From positions 47,937,212 through 48,001,211 of the forward strand of contig CM046451.1 in assembly GCA_025506515.1 (NCBI GenBank): a stretch of DNA of 64,000 bases, read 5' to 3'. The notes beneath the pieces are model-generated. The model made no database searches, was not told where the DNA came from, and saw nothing but the letters and a program-made list of their open reading frames with translations. The translations under genes were made by a program, and so were the position numbers. This stretch comes from Flaveria trinervia (Eukaryota > Streptophyta > Magnoliopsida > Asterales > Asteraceae). Below are positions 43,194 through 55,763 of the stretch, piece after piece; within the stretch, counting starts at the first letter, position 1, and every line of letters begins with the position of its first letter.

Positions 43194-46100
43194 ATGGCTG
43201 ACCTTCCACACACAGAAATGATCCTCACTTTGCCATGCAGCTACACAGACAACACAATCAGGTTGCTCTGTTATGCTCTGACAAAGATCCTCATTTCTCA
43301 GAGGTTTGCCGTTTCTTGTCTTTGTCTCACTACTTCACCTCCCTAACCATTGATCCTCCTCTATATGAGGATCATCTGCTTGAATTCTGGAAGACCTGCC
43401 AAGAGGTCATTATGGATGGGGAGAAGGCACTGTCTGCCACAGTGCAGGGGAGAACAATTTTCATCACTCCGGCCATCATCAACCGACATCTTCAGCTGGA
43501 TGATGAAGCAGGTGAAGTGTTCTTTCCAAAAGAAGCGGTTAATCATTCCTTCGAGCAGATGGGCTATGAAGGAGATTTCTCTGTAAAGACCTTCAGGAAA
43601 GGGAAGGTCTCATCCCAGTGGAAATACCTGCTCCATGTGGTTATCCACAGCTTATCAAACAAGCATGGTGGATGGGACCAGATTCCTGAGGATCTCTCCT
43701 TTATAGTTCATGGAATGGTTCAGGGGGTCAAGTTCAGGTATTCACAATTTGTTTATACTAATTTACTTGCAAACTTAGACTCCTTAGAATATTACATGTT
43801 TCCTAGATATGTTCAACACATTCTTAACTGTGAACTGGGCTCACAGTTGAGGGAAACAGGCAATATTCTTAAACTGGGACAGATGAAGCCCGGCATCTTT
43901 AAAATTATGAAGAAGCCAACTGTAGGCTTCTCAGGGGTAGAAACAGCCCTAGTCCCAAAAATGTTAGAGCTCATTGCTCAAGGTGACAACATAGCAGTCC
44001 AAGCTAGTGTTGAACCACACCTACTGCTCTCCTACCCTCTTCACAACCTCCAATATTCATCACCTACAAAAGAAAATCCCAACGAACCCCTGCTCAGGCT
44101 ATTGAGTCTGTGCAGGCCCCCAAATACTCAACCTTACAGGAAGAAGTGGACTCCAGAGCTCCCACTTCTCCTGAGGAGCAAACCACTCCCATTACTTTAC
44201 CTATCAGGGCTGAGGTTCCTCAAGCTCAACCTGATGAGCTCATTAGCCCAACAACTGTAAGCCTTCACTCTGAGTCTCAACACTCAAGTGAACAACCTTC
44301 AGGGGATAGCTACCATCCCCAGCCTTTGGATCTAAACCAACCAATTCCCAACCTATCCTTTTACACTGATGAAGACTTAGGATTCAGTGAGTACCATGAG
44401 TCTCTCTTCTCCTCCCCTACTCAAAGAGAGATGAGTACCTCTGACTCTCCTCAGTCTATCCCTCATCAGTCACCTATTACTGAGGTGGACACATCTGAAC
44501 CTGTTCAGGATGTCCATATGGAAGAGGCTCTCACTTTTGAAAGTGATTACATCATTAAGACCTCAACCATGGCAACTCAGCCCATTGGCATCTTAACTGA
44601 GGTTGCCAGTGAGCAGAGAAAACCAGCAGCCAAGAAACTCAAGCTGGTGGTGAGAGAAGGGACTTTGGTCCAATCCTCTCATCCCCCAGTGATTCTTCTG
44701 ATGAAGATGAGGGGAATTTGAGACTAAAGGTACAACAATTGTCACAAACATGCACCTATCTAGTCTCTAAGGTTAGTCACTTGGAATCTCAGGTGACTAC
44801 CCTGCAAAACAGGGTCAATGATCAGCAACTCCAGATTTCATATCTGCAGGAAAAACTAGCTGAGAGACCTTTAAGGAGAGCTCAACCAGGAACACAAGAA
44901 CCTGTGGAAGTGACTGATTTATCCTCCAGCTCACCTATGCAAGTGGGTGATGCTACCAAAAAGGGGGAGAAGTTATCACAACCACAGAACCTGGGAGTTC
45001 TTCAAAGAGAATGGACATAGAGGACTCACCATCCTCACTTGCTGTTGTGCATTCTCAGCAACTTCCTCAAGTTCACATTAATGTGGACTCTATAGACTCT
45101 CTCATCAGGAGTCTCTTTGAGGAAGGTATACCAAGGGCTGTCTCATCTCCACCACATGGAACTGGCAACTACATCATCAGATGGAGGTATGATGATGACA
45201 GAAGAGCCCTCATACTTCACAGAGTTCAAGGTCAACAAGAAGTCTTTCAGTTCCAAAGCCTGAGCTTCTATGAAGGACTGGATTTAGTCAACATGCCACT
45301 TGTCAATCCAAGCAAATCTAGACAAGCTGACAGGCTGGCTCAAAGAATCCAAGACAGGATCCTTGCAGAGTTCTCTCTAAGAAGGAGACTTAGGCAATCA
45401 GGCAATGTCATCGGTCAACTGGATGTTGAGGTGGACCCTAAGATTAGTTTCATAGGGGAAACCTTGGCTGAAGGCCCAGTGGCAGAACCTGAGACCCTTG
45501 TCTCACCATCAACAACTGCTGCAGAGGTCCAAACTCCATCTGAGACACCTGCTGGTGAAGGTGTTTCTCAGCCTCTCTCTGGCCAGAGCATGGAAGCTAC
45601 ACCAAGCAATGAAGGCCAAGCCTCAATCCACCCTGAGTCACAAAGGTCTGTTGGTGACAAAGGGAAAAGGATAATGACTCCTGAGGAAATTGAGGAGGAG
45701 AGAGAGAGAGAGGAAAAGGAGGCTAAGGGGAGAAAGTTCTTCTGGGTCATCAAAATTCATGCAAGCTGCAATCAGGGGCCCCCAGCCAGACCAAATACTC
45801 AAAATGATGAACAAAGGGCAGTCAGGATTAATTATTTACAGACCAGGAACTATGATGTTGATGAAATCATCTCCCTCCCCTTAGAAGAGTTGAATGAACT
45901 GGGACATGGAAGTGTCAAGAGAGATAAGGAGAAAGAGGATGCAAGGTTACTTCTCCAATTCAAAGAGGAGAGGAGACAGAAAAGACTTCACAAGCATACT
46001 CCCACTCTCTCTCCAGTTCAAGAAAGTCCTGCACAGGAAGATGTGGCTCCACAAGAACCTCAGGTAGATAAGAAGAGGATAGAATCAAAATGATAAACTA

Positions 46101-47019
46101 CCTGAGTGCCACAGGCTTCTATCAGGCAAATACACTTCTTCCCCTGTCCTATGACTTCATTGAGTTCGAGTACTTAAAGCAACTTGAGCTTGAGTTAGTC
46201 AAAGAAAGAAAAACAACCAAAAGGAAGCTAAGGGAAGAAGCTGCAAAGTCAAGAACCATCATTCAAAAGAATGCAAAGAAGTCTGCTGACAGACAAAGAA
46301 TGATGAGCTTCTTGAAGTCATATGGATTCTCCGGAAGGAGACTTGGTCCCATGTCTCTATCTACAATGGATGAGCATATAAGGGTAATCAAGCAGAAGAT
46401 TAAAAGTGGTGAACTCATTGACTTGCACTCTCTTCCAAGTCAAGTCCCACCTGAAGTGGAGGTCAAGTTTGAACAACCAGAGACACCTGAACCAGAACCT
46501 CCAGCTGAGCCTCAGCAAACTTCATCTTCTGATCCAAGACAGGGTCAAACTCCCTCTCCTTCTGAACCTGTGAGGGAGGAACACCCAACTGAGAAAGACA
46601 CTGATGATCAACATGGTGCTGCAGACCAGTCTTCTCAGTTAAAGACATTAAAGAGGAAGAAGAAAATGGCCTCTAAACAAAGACTAAAAAGAAGAAGCCA
46701 AAGTCATCTACCTCTACACCCCAGGCTGAATCAGATCAACCTGAGGAAGTGCATGATGAGGCAGCCCAATCAACTCCTATGCAAGTGGCTCCTCTAGCAA
46801 CGAGACACCCATCTTATCCTGGACTTACTCTACCAATCCAGAAAGATGGAATGTTATCAGAGATCAAGGTGTGAAAATGTCTACTCATGGCAAGACATAA
46901 TCAACTTACCTCTGCATGATCTCTTTGAAATGAGAAGATACTATGAGAGTCTTGATGATCCTGACCATCAAATGAAGAAAGGAATGGTCTTGATTATTCT
47001 GAAGACTACAAACATTTAA
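43194..47019 (+). pseudogene. Element C unit 2 envelope-like ORF, multiple frameshifts
   Basis: Same protein as 31543-35367. The ATG at 43194 is followed within 20 bases by an indel; from 43235 to about 44010 the N-terminal domain is continuous, including the IINRHLQLDDEAGEVFF stretch that is broken in unit 1. Breaks near 44015, 44620, 44970, 45695-45780, 46070 and 46675 split the rest into open pieces (44110-44721, 44718-45020, 45011-46093, 46090-46797). The coiled coil, compact domain and three helical units are all recognisable. Stop TAA at 47017. Confidence 0.82.
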
Positions 47020-47051
47020 AGATCTTCTAAGTGTTTTGGTAGCATCAGCCT

Positions 47052-47061
47052 AGGGGGAGTT
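47052..47061 (+). other. Element C polypurine tract, unit 2
   Basis: AGGGGGAGTT before LTR3, identical to unit 1. Confidence 0.9.
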
Positions 47062-47850
47062 TGTAAGGATTCCTGAAGTCTGATGCAACCCAAAACTGCC
47101 TAAGTGTTTCAGCAACATGCACTAAGTACTGAAGTGAAGAATGCTTCGGAAGAATTACACAAAGCATTAGAAAATACTCTAAGTGTAATATCTTCCGAAG
47201 CCAAGACCAATATCTTCCGAAGCCTAACATGAAGTCTTCCGAAGCTTGAAGAGACAAAGTCTTCCGAAGCTTCAACCTATGAAGACAGATTTCTTCCGAA
47301 GACTTTTAGTACACATGCTTTATCTGATGTACTGTTCCATAAAGCACCTTTTCCGCTGCGTCTCTGATAAGTCACCAACTTACAAGAGTTGGTGAAAAGG
47401 TCCATGCTTTTGGTAACTGTACATTGAGGTCTTGTGTCTGAAACTTTCACTTTATGTACTTTATCCTTTTTGTAATGTATAAGGATGTGAGCTATGGCAT
47501 GTCATAGTCACAAGGTCAAAAGGCAGATATGCCTTTTGATCCTACAATTGATTTTGTTAGTGTCTAGTCAATTGTATCCAGCTGGCTTTCATAGTATAGC
47601 CGGCTGTAGGTTGTAGTATAAGTATTCCAAGTTCTTGTATCTTTCCATATGCTTTGTAACACTTGTAAAAGAACTTGAGAAAGCAATATACTGCTCCCTT
47701 GAAAACTATACTCTTCTTGTTCTGTCTTTGCTTTACTTGTGTTCTCTGCATCACCTTGGTTACCTAGTTCACTGTTTGATTAAGATTTAGTTAATCTCCT
47801 CATTGTGTTGTTGTGTTGTAATTGTGTTCAAGCCCTTGAACGATCCTGCA
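47062..47850 (+). repeat. Element C LTR3
   Basis: 789 bp, TGTAAGGATTCC to GATCCTGCA. It shares ACTGCC, AAGACAG and GGTTGTAG with LTR2 against LTR1. TATA-like box at 47617. It is followed directly by TATGG and satellite. Confidence 0.95.
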
Positions 47851-49546
47851 TATGGTTTCATTACGAATTTTAAGTTCATTTCGGTTATATTATTCTTGGA
47901 TTTGATAATATATACAGAGTTTGTTAAAGAACGGAAAATAAAAGGAATGCATGTTGTTACCGGAAAGTAAAAACAATCTGTACTAGAACTATTGCTATTA
48001 AGTTTTTGTTTATGTACTTTGTCTCCATGTATTATGTTAAACTTTCGAGACAACTTGGTTATACAAATCTATACTCGCATATTTTAGTGAAAATACAGTT
48101 AATCTAAAATTTTTGATCTTCGACAATGGTTTGTTTTTATTTATTGTTCACACATTGGTTTCATTAATAAAGTTTGATTACCATCATTCTATATTGGTAA
48201 TTGAATTTGGATTTTTATTGAGTGAACACAAGTGTTTCTCGTCTTTGGAACATTTTTCATTGTCTCGATGCTATACAAGAAACATGAGGATCAAGAGTTA
48301 TATTTGGATTCATTATACTGGATTTTGTACGCTAGAATGTTGAAGATGGTGGTAGAGCGTTTTTGAAGAGTTTGGTAAGGAGTGGATCGATTTTAAGGGA
48401 GAATTGCATGGTCTCGTGTTTGCATTAATAACGGTTTACACTCTTCTTGTATTGTTCATTTACGAATTTAAAGTGTCATTTCGGTTACCCTTAAGCTTGG
48501 ATTTGATTAATTTAATTCAAGAGTGTGTTAAGGAAGGAAAATACATAGCAACGCATGTTGTTACGGGAAGTAAAAAAAATATGTGCTAGAATTATTGCTA
48601 TTTAATGTTTTTGTGTATGTACTTTGTTCTCCATGTTTTATGTTAAGATTTCGAGACTACTTGGTTGCACAAACCTATACTCGCATAATTTGAGTGAAAT
48701 ACAAGATAATTTAAATTTTTTTGATCTAGGACAATGGTTTGATTCTTATTCATTGTTCGGACATTTGGTTTCATTAATGTGTTTGATTAACGTTGTTCTA
48801 TAATGGTAATATGAATTTGGATTTTTATTTGGTGAATACAAACCGTTTCTCATTCTTTTAGAACATTTATGGTTGCCTCGATGCTATACATGAAACATGA
48901 GGTTCAAGGGATAGTATTTGGATTCATTATACTGGATTTTGTACGCTAGAGTGTTTGAAGATGGTGGTATAGCATTTTGAATGAGTTCGGTAAGGAGTGG
49001 ATCGATTTTAATGGTGATTGTATGGTCTGGTGTTTGGTTTAATAACGGTTTAAACTCTCCACGTATGGTTCATTTACGAATTTTAATTGTCATTCATGTT
49101 ATCCTTATGCTTGGATTTGATAAAATTAGTTCAAGAGTTTGTTAAGAAAAGAAAATAGAGAGGAATGCATGTTGTTACGGGAAGTAAAAACAATCTGTAC
49201 TAGAACTATTGCTATTTAACATTTTTATGTATGTACCTTGTTCTCCATGTATTATGTTAAAGCTTTCGAGACAACTTGGTTGCAATAATCTATAGTTGCA
49301 TAACTTTAGTGATATACAAGTTAATCTAAATTTTCTGATCTTGGACAATGGTTTGATTTTTTATTCATTGTTCACACATTTGGTTTCATTAATAAAGTTT
49401 GATTACCATCGTTCTAGAATGGTAATTTGAATTTGGATTTTTATTGAGTGAACACAAGTTGTTTGTCGTTCTTTTGGAACATTTATCGTTGCCTCGATGT
49501 TATACATGAAACATGAGGATCCAGAGTTAGTATTTGGATTCATTAT
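47851..49546. repeat. Satellite array, block 2
   Basis: Starts with the TATGG duplication (47851-47855) and continues in the correct monomer phase after element C. Unit anchors fall near 48441 and 49055. The first unit is only about 600 bp and shows many single-base losses (for example TTCATTACG for TTCATTTACG) compared with block 1. It is cut at 49546 by a solo LTR. Confidence 0.93.
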
Positions 49547-50214
49547 TGTAACACCCCGAATTTCTATTCAAACAAAAGGAAAAGAAAAGTAAATAGAAAG
49601 AATAGAAACTTTGCACAAGTGGAAGGGGAAAAAGTGTACAAAGTACTCTTTATTATTTTAAGGATTTAAGGGCATGAGTGCCCATTCTTCCTTTATCATC
49701 TTCTTTCTCACGGCTGAAAAGAAGAAGAGAGAGAGAGACTCTCGGTTCTAGAGAGAGAAAGAGGAAGAAGAAGCTGAAAAAGGTAAGTCTTCTCTTGTTT
49801 GAGCTCGGTTTTAGTTGAGTATTGAGTTCTTAACTGAAGTTCCGGTTGTTAAGAGTTTACTTTCGGGATTCAAAGAGCTGAATCAAAGTGGGTCTTGAAC
49901 TGGAAGAGTGTTGCTCAAAAGCTTCTTACGGTGAGTTTCTAGAACCCTTCTTTTACTGATTTTCAATTGATTTGGGGCTATTATGCATACTAAGTAAACA
50001 TTTTGAAAGAAACCGTGGGTTTACAGCTTTATGCTTGAATGTTGTATGTATGTATGCATGATATAGTGTTGATTATGGGTTAGAGATGATGTTTAGCGTG
50101 CTTAGATGGCCTTAGTATGTTAGATCGGTGTTTGGGTATGCTTAGAGTGATAGTCGGGTGAAATTGGTAGCATAGAAAAGATTTCAGAATGTCTGATGAA
50201 TATGAACAGTGGTT

Positions 50215-50530
50215 CATGCGCCCAAACAGTTTTCCATGCGTCCAGCATGAGAGACCAGAGGCCTAAGTGTTAGCCATGCGCCCAAGAGTGGGTCATGCGC
50301 CTGAATAATGGCCCATGCAGCATGTTGGCCCATGCGTCTAAGTATTGGCCATGCGCCTAAGTGGTGGCCATGCACCCAAATAGTGCCCATGCGCCCAAGT
50401 GAATGAAACGGCTAAGTATTGACCATGCGCCTGAACAGGGCAGACACGCCTAAGTAGTGCCCATGCGCCCAGACTGTTTTATACTTAGAATTTTTATGCT
50501 CATGCACCTGGAAGGACCCATGCACCCACT
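50215..50530 (+). repeat. CATGCGCC minisatellite in the solo LTR
   Basis: About fourteen copies of CATGCGCC or CATGCACC with linkers such as CAAGTG and TAAGTATTGGC. It lies at the same relative position as in the LTRs of A and B. Confidence 0.87.
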
Positions 50531-50935
50531 TTGGACTTGAGGTTTTCTAAGTGGATTTTAAGGGGTAAAATGAGGAGATAGGCCTCGTTATGATGTGATG
50601 GCTTATGTGTGATGTGTGTATGATGTTGATGGTGTATGTTTATGTTTATGTGTATGTTCCTTATTATGTATGTATGTATGTCTTCCCTTGGCTTTGTGTC
50701 GAACGTTAATGAATATAAGTATTATATAACATAAAGTGGAAGATAATGAAAAGAGGAACGTAATGAATGAACGCATGCATGAATTAATGAATAAAGAGAG
50801 ATGTATAAAGAGGCTTGGAAGCAGTATGTACAGAGGTGCACGACTCCTAATACCTTGAGCTCTACCGTGTGAGGTTGAGCAAATCCTAAAGTGTGCACGT
50901 CAGGGTTCCAGTCTTTGTGACTGACCTTCAGAGGT

Positions 50936-51225
50936 GTTATCCATTTCTATGGGGGCGTTACCCATTTCTATGGGTGTGTTACCCATTTATATGGGGGTGT
51001 TACCCATTTCTATGGGGGTGTTACCCATTTCTATAGGGGTGTTACCGATTTCTATGGGGGTGTTACCCATTTCTATGAGGGTGTTACCCATTTCTATGGG
51101 GTGTTACCCATTTCTATAGGGGTGTTACCCACTTTGGTGGGGTGTGGTTACCCACTTTGGTGGGGGTGTTGTTACCCACTTTGGTGGGGGTGTTGTTACC
51201 CACTTAGGTGGGGGTGTTGTTACCT
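50936..51225 (+). repeat. 21-bp then 24-bp tandem repeats in the solo LTR
   Basis: About nine copies of a 21-bp unit built on TACCCATTTCTATGGGGGTG, then four copies of a roughly 24-bp unit built on TACCCACTTTGGTGGGGGTG. The two units are related, so one probably grew from the other. The open frame through it is not a gene. Confidence 0.92.
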
Positions 51226-52151
51226 GAGTTATGTATAACTTCGAGGGTGTGGCATAAAGCCAAGCATAGTTATGAGATGAGCCACTCTGTGTTGCAACAA
51301 ACTCGATAGAGTTCTTTGTCCATGAGACGAGATAATGAAATGTGCGACTTTGTATTGCAACACACTCGGATGGAGTTCAATCTTTGTGATTGACTCGGGA
51401 TCTTTGTCGCGTATTTTGGTGCTGTGTCAGTCTTCGGACATGAGTCGGGGGTTTGTGAGCAGGCCCCAGCACAACATTAGCTTACGAGCATGAGTCGGGG
51501 ATATTGCAAGAGACAAGATTCGAGTGATAAGAGTAATGAATGGAAGATCATGTATGAAAGAACGAACGTATGAATGAACGTAAATGAATTATCGTAATAA
51601 TGTACTGAACATGATCCTTGTCATTCGACCTCAGTAATCATGGCTGAGTGCCACGAAGAGGGTAAAGTCTAACCGGATCTAGAAAGAGAAGTGAATGATA
51701 ATGTAATACCTTGAATGAACAAAGCTAATGAACGTAATGACGAAGATAAAAATGATATTATCTGTATGTATGTATGATGCATGATCATGAACGGTTGTAA
51801 AGTATAGTATGTTTCGAAATAAAGTAAAAACGGTTTTAACAGAGAAAAGTATGTTTTATTATAAAACTAGAACTCACTCAGCGTCGCTGACTTTTGTATG
51901 CATGATAGTTGGCAGGTATATGTTGATGCTGAGGAGTTGCAGGCATGGATGCATAAGCTACTGGGAGCGTTTTGAGGCTAGCATCCGTAATTGACATGTC
52001 TTGTATTTTAAGATAGAAACAAATGTTGTAACTGACATGGTTTTAGTTATTAATGAATGTTTTAAATTCCGCTGCAAAATAATATACATTTTATAATGTT
52101 TTAAGTGCAATGAATGACCAGCTGTAAGTGTCCCGGGAACGGGGCCTTACA

Positions 52152-52270
52152 ATTATACTGGATTTTGTACGCTAGAATGTTTGAAGATGGTGGTAGAGTG
52201 TTTTGAATGAGTTTGGTAAGGAATGGATTGATTTTAAGGGTGAATTGTGTGGTCTCGTGTTTGGTTTAAT
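52152..52270. repeat. Satellite array, block 3 (partial monomer)
   Basis: ATTATACTGGATTTTGTACG to GTTTAAT, the last fifth of a monomer, continuing in phase from 49546 after the solo LTR. It ends at element D. Confidence 0.92.
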
Positions 52271-53225
52271 TGTAGGGTTTTGTTAGAACAAGATACATAG
52301 TTTAACCTTTTAAACTTAGTGAAAAATGCAGCGGAAACAAGCATAATAACTTAGTTAATGAACTAAAAATTTCGAGTTTCATCTTGATTTAAAAAAGTTA
52401 TACACAAACCCATAAACATAGTATCTTTATATGTGAATAAAAGCTAGCTATGTTAACACAAAACAAACAATATGAACAGCCATAATGAGGTTGCCATAGA
52501 CTACCTTTCAGGAGACAAATACGAAAAGGTGGAGGATGATATGGATCAAAAACGAACGACCAAGGCACCAAAGAGGTCCTCTCAATCTTGCATACCCCAA
52601 GCTCTAATACAAACACCTTGATGCTAGGATTGAACACCAAAAAACCGAAAGATAGAACTACTGGAACCTTTTCAGCCGAGGATGCCTTCAACCAAACAAG
52701 AAAACCCTTTTCTTGTGTTGTGGTTTTGCATGTGAGAGAGAGAAGGAGATGGAGTGAATGTGTATCCAATGTGTGTGTGTTTCCAAGACCACAAAAGAAA
52801 ACAAAGAATAGGCACACCCAACAAGGGGTGGCCGAAATGTCTTGTTTCTTTGGGTTTTCCCCCCAAAAGTCAAAACCCAATATTCAACACTTTAACAAGT
52901 CATTTATATAAGTTATTCGAACAATAAACCTTTTACTTGAATAACTCATACACACTCACTTATTATTTGATGTTATTTAAGTAACTTAAATAACATTACA
53001 AACAATATCTATAAACAAAATATCCATATAAATTGTTCAATCTCATATGCAACTTATTTAGAAAACCCATTTTCTAAATTGGTGTATTTATTTAATTGTA
53101 TGATCATATCATCAATTAAATATTATTTGGTGTTTGCTAGCTTGTTATTGGGTATGACCTGACTTGGATCATAACGTACTAACCACATCAATGTTCTATG
53201 TGTCTTGGGCATAAAGAAATCAACA
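52271..53225 (-). repeat. Element D 3' LTR
   Basis: Plus-strand TGTAGGGTTTTG at the left and GAAATCAACA at the right give TGTTGATTTC...CAAAACCCTACA on the minus strand, 955 bp. It abuts satellite on one side and the polypurine tract on the other. A TATATAAA box lies at 52903-52910 on the minus strand. Open frames inside it (for example 52588-52911) look spurious. Confidence 0.88.
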
Positions 53226-53240
53226 ATCTCCCACTTGCAC
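53226..53240 (-). other. Element D polypurine tract
   Basis: Minus strand GTGCAAGTGGGAGAT next to the LTR start TGTTG, the common plant copia arrangement. Confidence 0.85.
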
Positions 53241-54000
53241 AAGATTCATAGAAGATTGATGCAAGCAGTAAATACCGCCTAACAACGGTTTACTACCCTT
53301 AATACACATGACTTAAAGCCATTCAATAACATCATCCCCTTCAAGTATCCAACTTGAAATGATTTAGGTGAATCAATCATTTATCCTTTTGTTATAGATG
53401 TCATGTTAAATCCAAGGACACAAAATGATCATTCCTTGTTGATTTAACTTATCAAGCCTTAGACATCTTGCTCTCGACGAATAAGAGGAACAAATTCCAT
53501 CTTGAATACATACGTTTCTCACAAACACTTCGTGTCACGTGTAAATATAGCCTTACGTACTGTCCATTATTTCAGGGCAGTGAAGAACTAGCTCAAGGTA
53601 TAACACTTGGTGAGTATCAAAACCCAGTATGTATCTCAGGTCTGAGGATACCAAATGATATTCGCCTTAACTCAAATTTACTTATGATCAATCTAAAGAT
53701 TTCATGTAGTAAAATTTGAGATGCGGGCCAGTCCAATATTTGTATCCCACAAATATCTATGAACTTTGGCAGCAACCAATTGCTCTATATTCATTCCTTA
53801 TGAATATCCACCAATCCAAATTCATAATAATCTTACCATCATACTTGCTCCCACAAGTATGAACGATTATGGACATTTAGAGTAAACAATTTACCCATGG
53901 ATTAAACATGCTAAATTGGGACATTTATTGAAATATTATAACCAAATAATTTTATTCAAGTAGTAAGAGAGTTCCAAATATCCAAATACGAAATCACAGA
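53241..54000 (-). other. Element D 3' untranslated internal region
   Basis: Between the RNase H stop and the polypurine tract. It is AT-rich with no convincing coding frame or repeat. Confidence 0.7.
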
Positions 54001-55760
54001 TTAAATCCAATCACTAGAATATCGAAGTCCCATGGCACAGGTATGACCTTCATGCTTTGCCTTTTCTAGGAGCTTCGTAAGAGGATGTGCAATATTTTGA
54101 TCTGTGTGAACTTTGCGAATACATATCTTCCTTCTCAACTTCATCTCGTATGTAGTTGAATCTCCGCTCAATGTGCCTAGTCTTTTGATGAGCACGAGGT
54201 TCCTTGATGTGAGCAATCGCACCCTTGTTATCACAAAAGATCTCTAGGGGGTCCTGAATGGAAGGGACAGCCCCTGATCGGCAATGAATTTCTTCAATCA
54301 TGCAGCTTCTTGAGCTGCCAATGAGGCGGCAACGTATTCTGATTTTGTAGTTGATAAAGCCACCACATCCCGTTTAGAGCTCTTCCCAGAGACGGCTCCT
54401 CCATTCACAATAAAAATGTATCCGGATTATGATCGTGAATCATCGCAATCAGTTTGGAAACTCGCATCCGTGTAACCTTTTGACAACGAGTTCCTCATCA
54501 CCAGATCCATGATTAGAAACATATCTTTAGTCCTTCTTAGGTACTTAAGTATATTCTTAACAGCCATCCAATGACTGCTTCCAGGATTTTGCTCGTAACA
54601 GCTTGTCATACTTAAGGCGCATGAAACGTCCGGCCGAGTGCATATCATTGCATACATGATGGATCCAATAGCAGATGCGTATGGGATTCCCTTCATTTTA
54701 TCTTGTTCATCCTTTGAGCTTGGACATTGAGTCGTACTCAATATCATTCCTCTTTGAATAGGCACCATACCTTTCTTAGAGTTCTCCATCTTGGACCTTT
54801 TAAAGATCTTATCAATGTATGCACTTTGATTTAAACCTATCAACCGCCTTGATCTATCCCTATAGATCTTTATTCCCAGAATATAGGCGGCTTCACCAAG
54901 ATCCTTGATGAAAAAACAACTTCCAAGCCAGGTTTTTACACCTTCCAAGGTTGGAATGTCATTTCCGAATAGTAGTATGTCATCAACATACAATATTAGG
55001 AAAGTGATGATGCTCCCACTAGCTTTCTTATATACACAAGCTTCATCAGCGTTCTTGACAATCCAAATTTATTACTTCTTCATCAAAATGGTGATTCCAA
55101 CTTCTCAATGCTTGTTTCAATCCATAGATTGATTTTTTTAACTTGCATACTTTGTTAGGATGTTTTGGATCGACAAAACCTTGAGGATGAACCATATAGA
55201 ATCTTCTTCAATATATCCATTTAGAAAAGCCGTTTTGACATCCATTTGCCAAATCTCGTAATCATAATGAGCAGCTATGGCAAATAATATCCTAATAGAT
55301 TTTAGCATCGCAACAGGTGAGAAAGATTCATCATAGTTAACCCTTTGAGTTTGAGTGAAACCCTTTGCTACAAGTCTTGCTTTATAAGTATCCAAGTTTC
55401 CATGCATATTAGTTTTCTTTTTGAAAATCCAATTACTTTGGAGTTAAGAGGTGGTGTAACCAAGTCCCATACTTGATTTTCATACATGGATTGCATCTCA
55501 ACGTTCATGGCTTCAAGCCACTTGTCACAATCAGAATTGGACAACGCATCATGGTATGTGATTGGTTCATCAGAATCTATCACATAGCATCCATCAGTGA
55601 AAAATCCACATCTTTCAGGTGGATTACTAGTTGTACCAGATCTGCGAACGTTTTCTGCGTATTGATCAACTATTTGATCACTTTCAACATCCTCATGTGG
55701 AGTGCTAGTGTCAACCAAACGTGTATCGAGTTGCGGTTCTTGATCCTCTTCAAGATCCAT
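54001..55760 (-). pseudogene. Element D reverse transcriptase and RNase H, interrupted
   Basis: Starts with a Ser/Asp-rich linker then WLEAMNVEMQSMYENQVWDLV (near 55480-55540). RT pieces: YKARLVAKGFTQ and QMDVKTAFLNG in 55138-55407, a break, then the catalytic MYVDDILLFGND at the start of 54427-54993. The thumb and connection region includes YASAIGSIMYAMICTRPD. RNase H follows with KSEYVAASLAAQE (near 54310), FCDNKGAIA and RHIERRFNYI in 54050-54301, with stops near 54427 and 54300 and a frame change near 54130. The terminal stop is at 54001. Confidence 0.87.
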
Positions 55761-55763
55761 AGT

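Larger units (their letters stand above)
23776..47850 (+). mobile_element. Ty1/copia Sirevirus-type element C in tandem (three LTRs, two internal regions)
   Basis: Order: LTR1 23776-24564, internal region 1, LTR2 35411-36205, internal region 2, LTR3 47062-47850. The three LTRs (789, 795, 789 bp) are nearly identical and the whole is flanked once by TATGG. Each internal region has primer site, gag with two separated zinc knuckles, pol in copia order (protease, integrase, RT, RNase H), a spacer of about 0.7 kb, a long envelope-like ORF and a polypurine tract. The post-pol ORF and repeated palindromic motifs in non-coding parts are Sirevirus traits. LTR-to-LTR recombination between sister copies is the simplest origin. 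Confidence 0.93.
49547..52151 (+). mobile_element. Solo LTR of a Tekay-type element
   Basis: TGTAACACCCC at the start and CCCGGGAACGGGGCCTTACA at the end; 2605 bp. It is flanked by a perfect ATTAT duplication (49542-49546 and 52152-52156), and satellite continues in phase on both sides. Terminal sequences, a CATGCGCC array and the patch AAACTAGAACTCACTCAGC tie it to the LTRs of A and B. No internal region remains, so it is the product of LTR-LTR recombination. No gene is seen. Confidence 0.94.

Noticed and set aside
50934..51119. Open frame with repeated MGVLPIS units
   Set aside because: It is a translation of the 21-bp tandem repeat in the solo LTR; a period that is a multiple of three keeps it open by default.
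52588..52911. Open frames on both strands near 52.4-52.9 kb
   Set aside because: They lie inside the element D LTR, overlap on opposite strands and contain no known domain.
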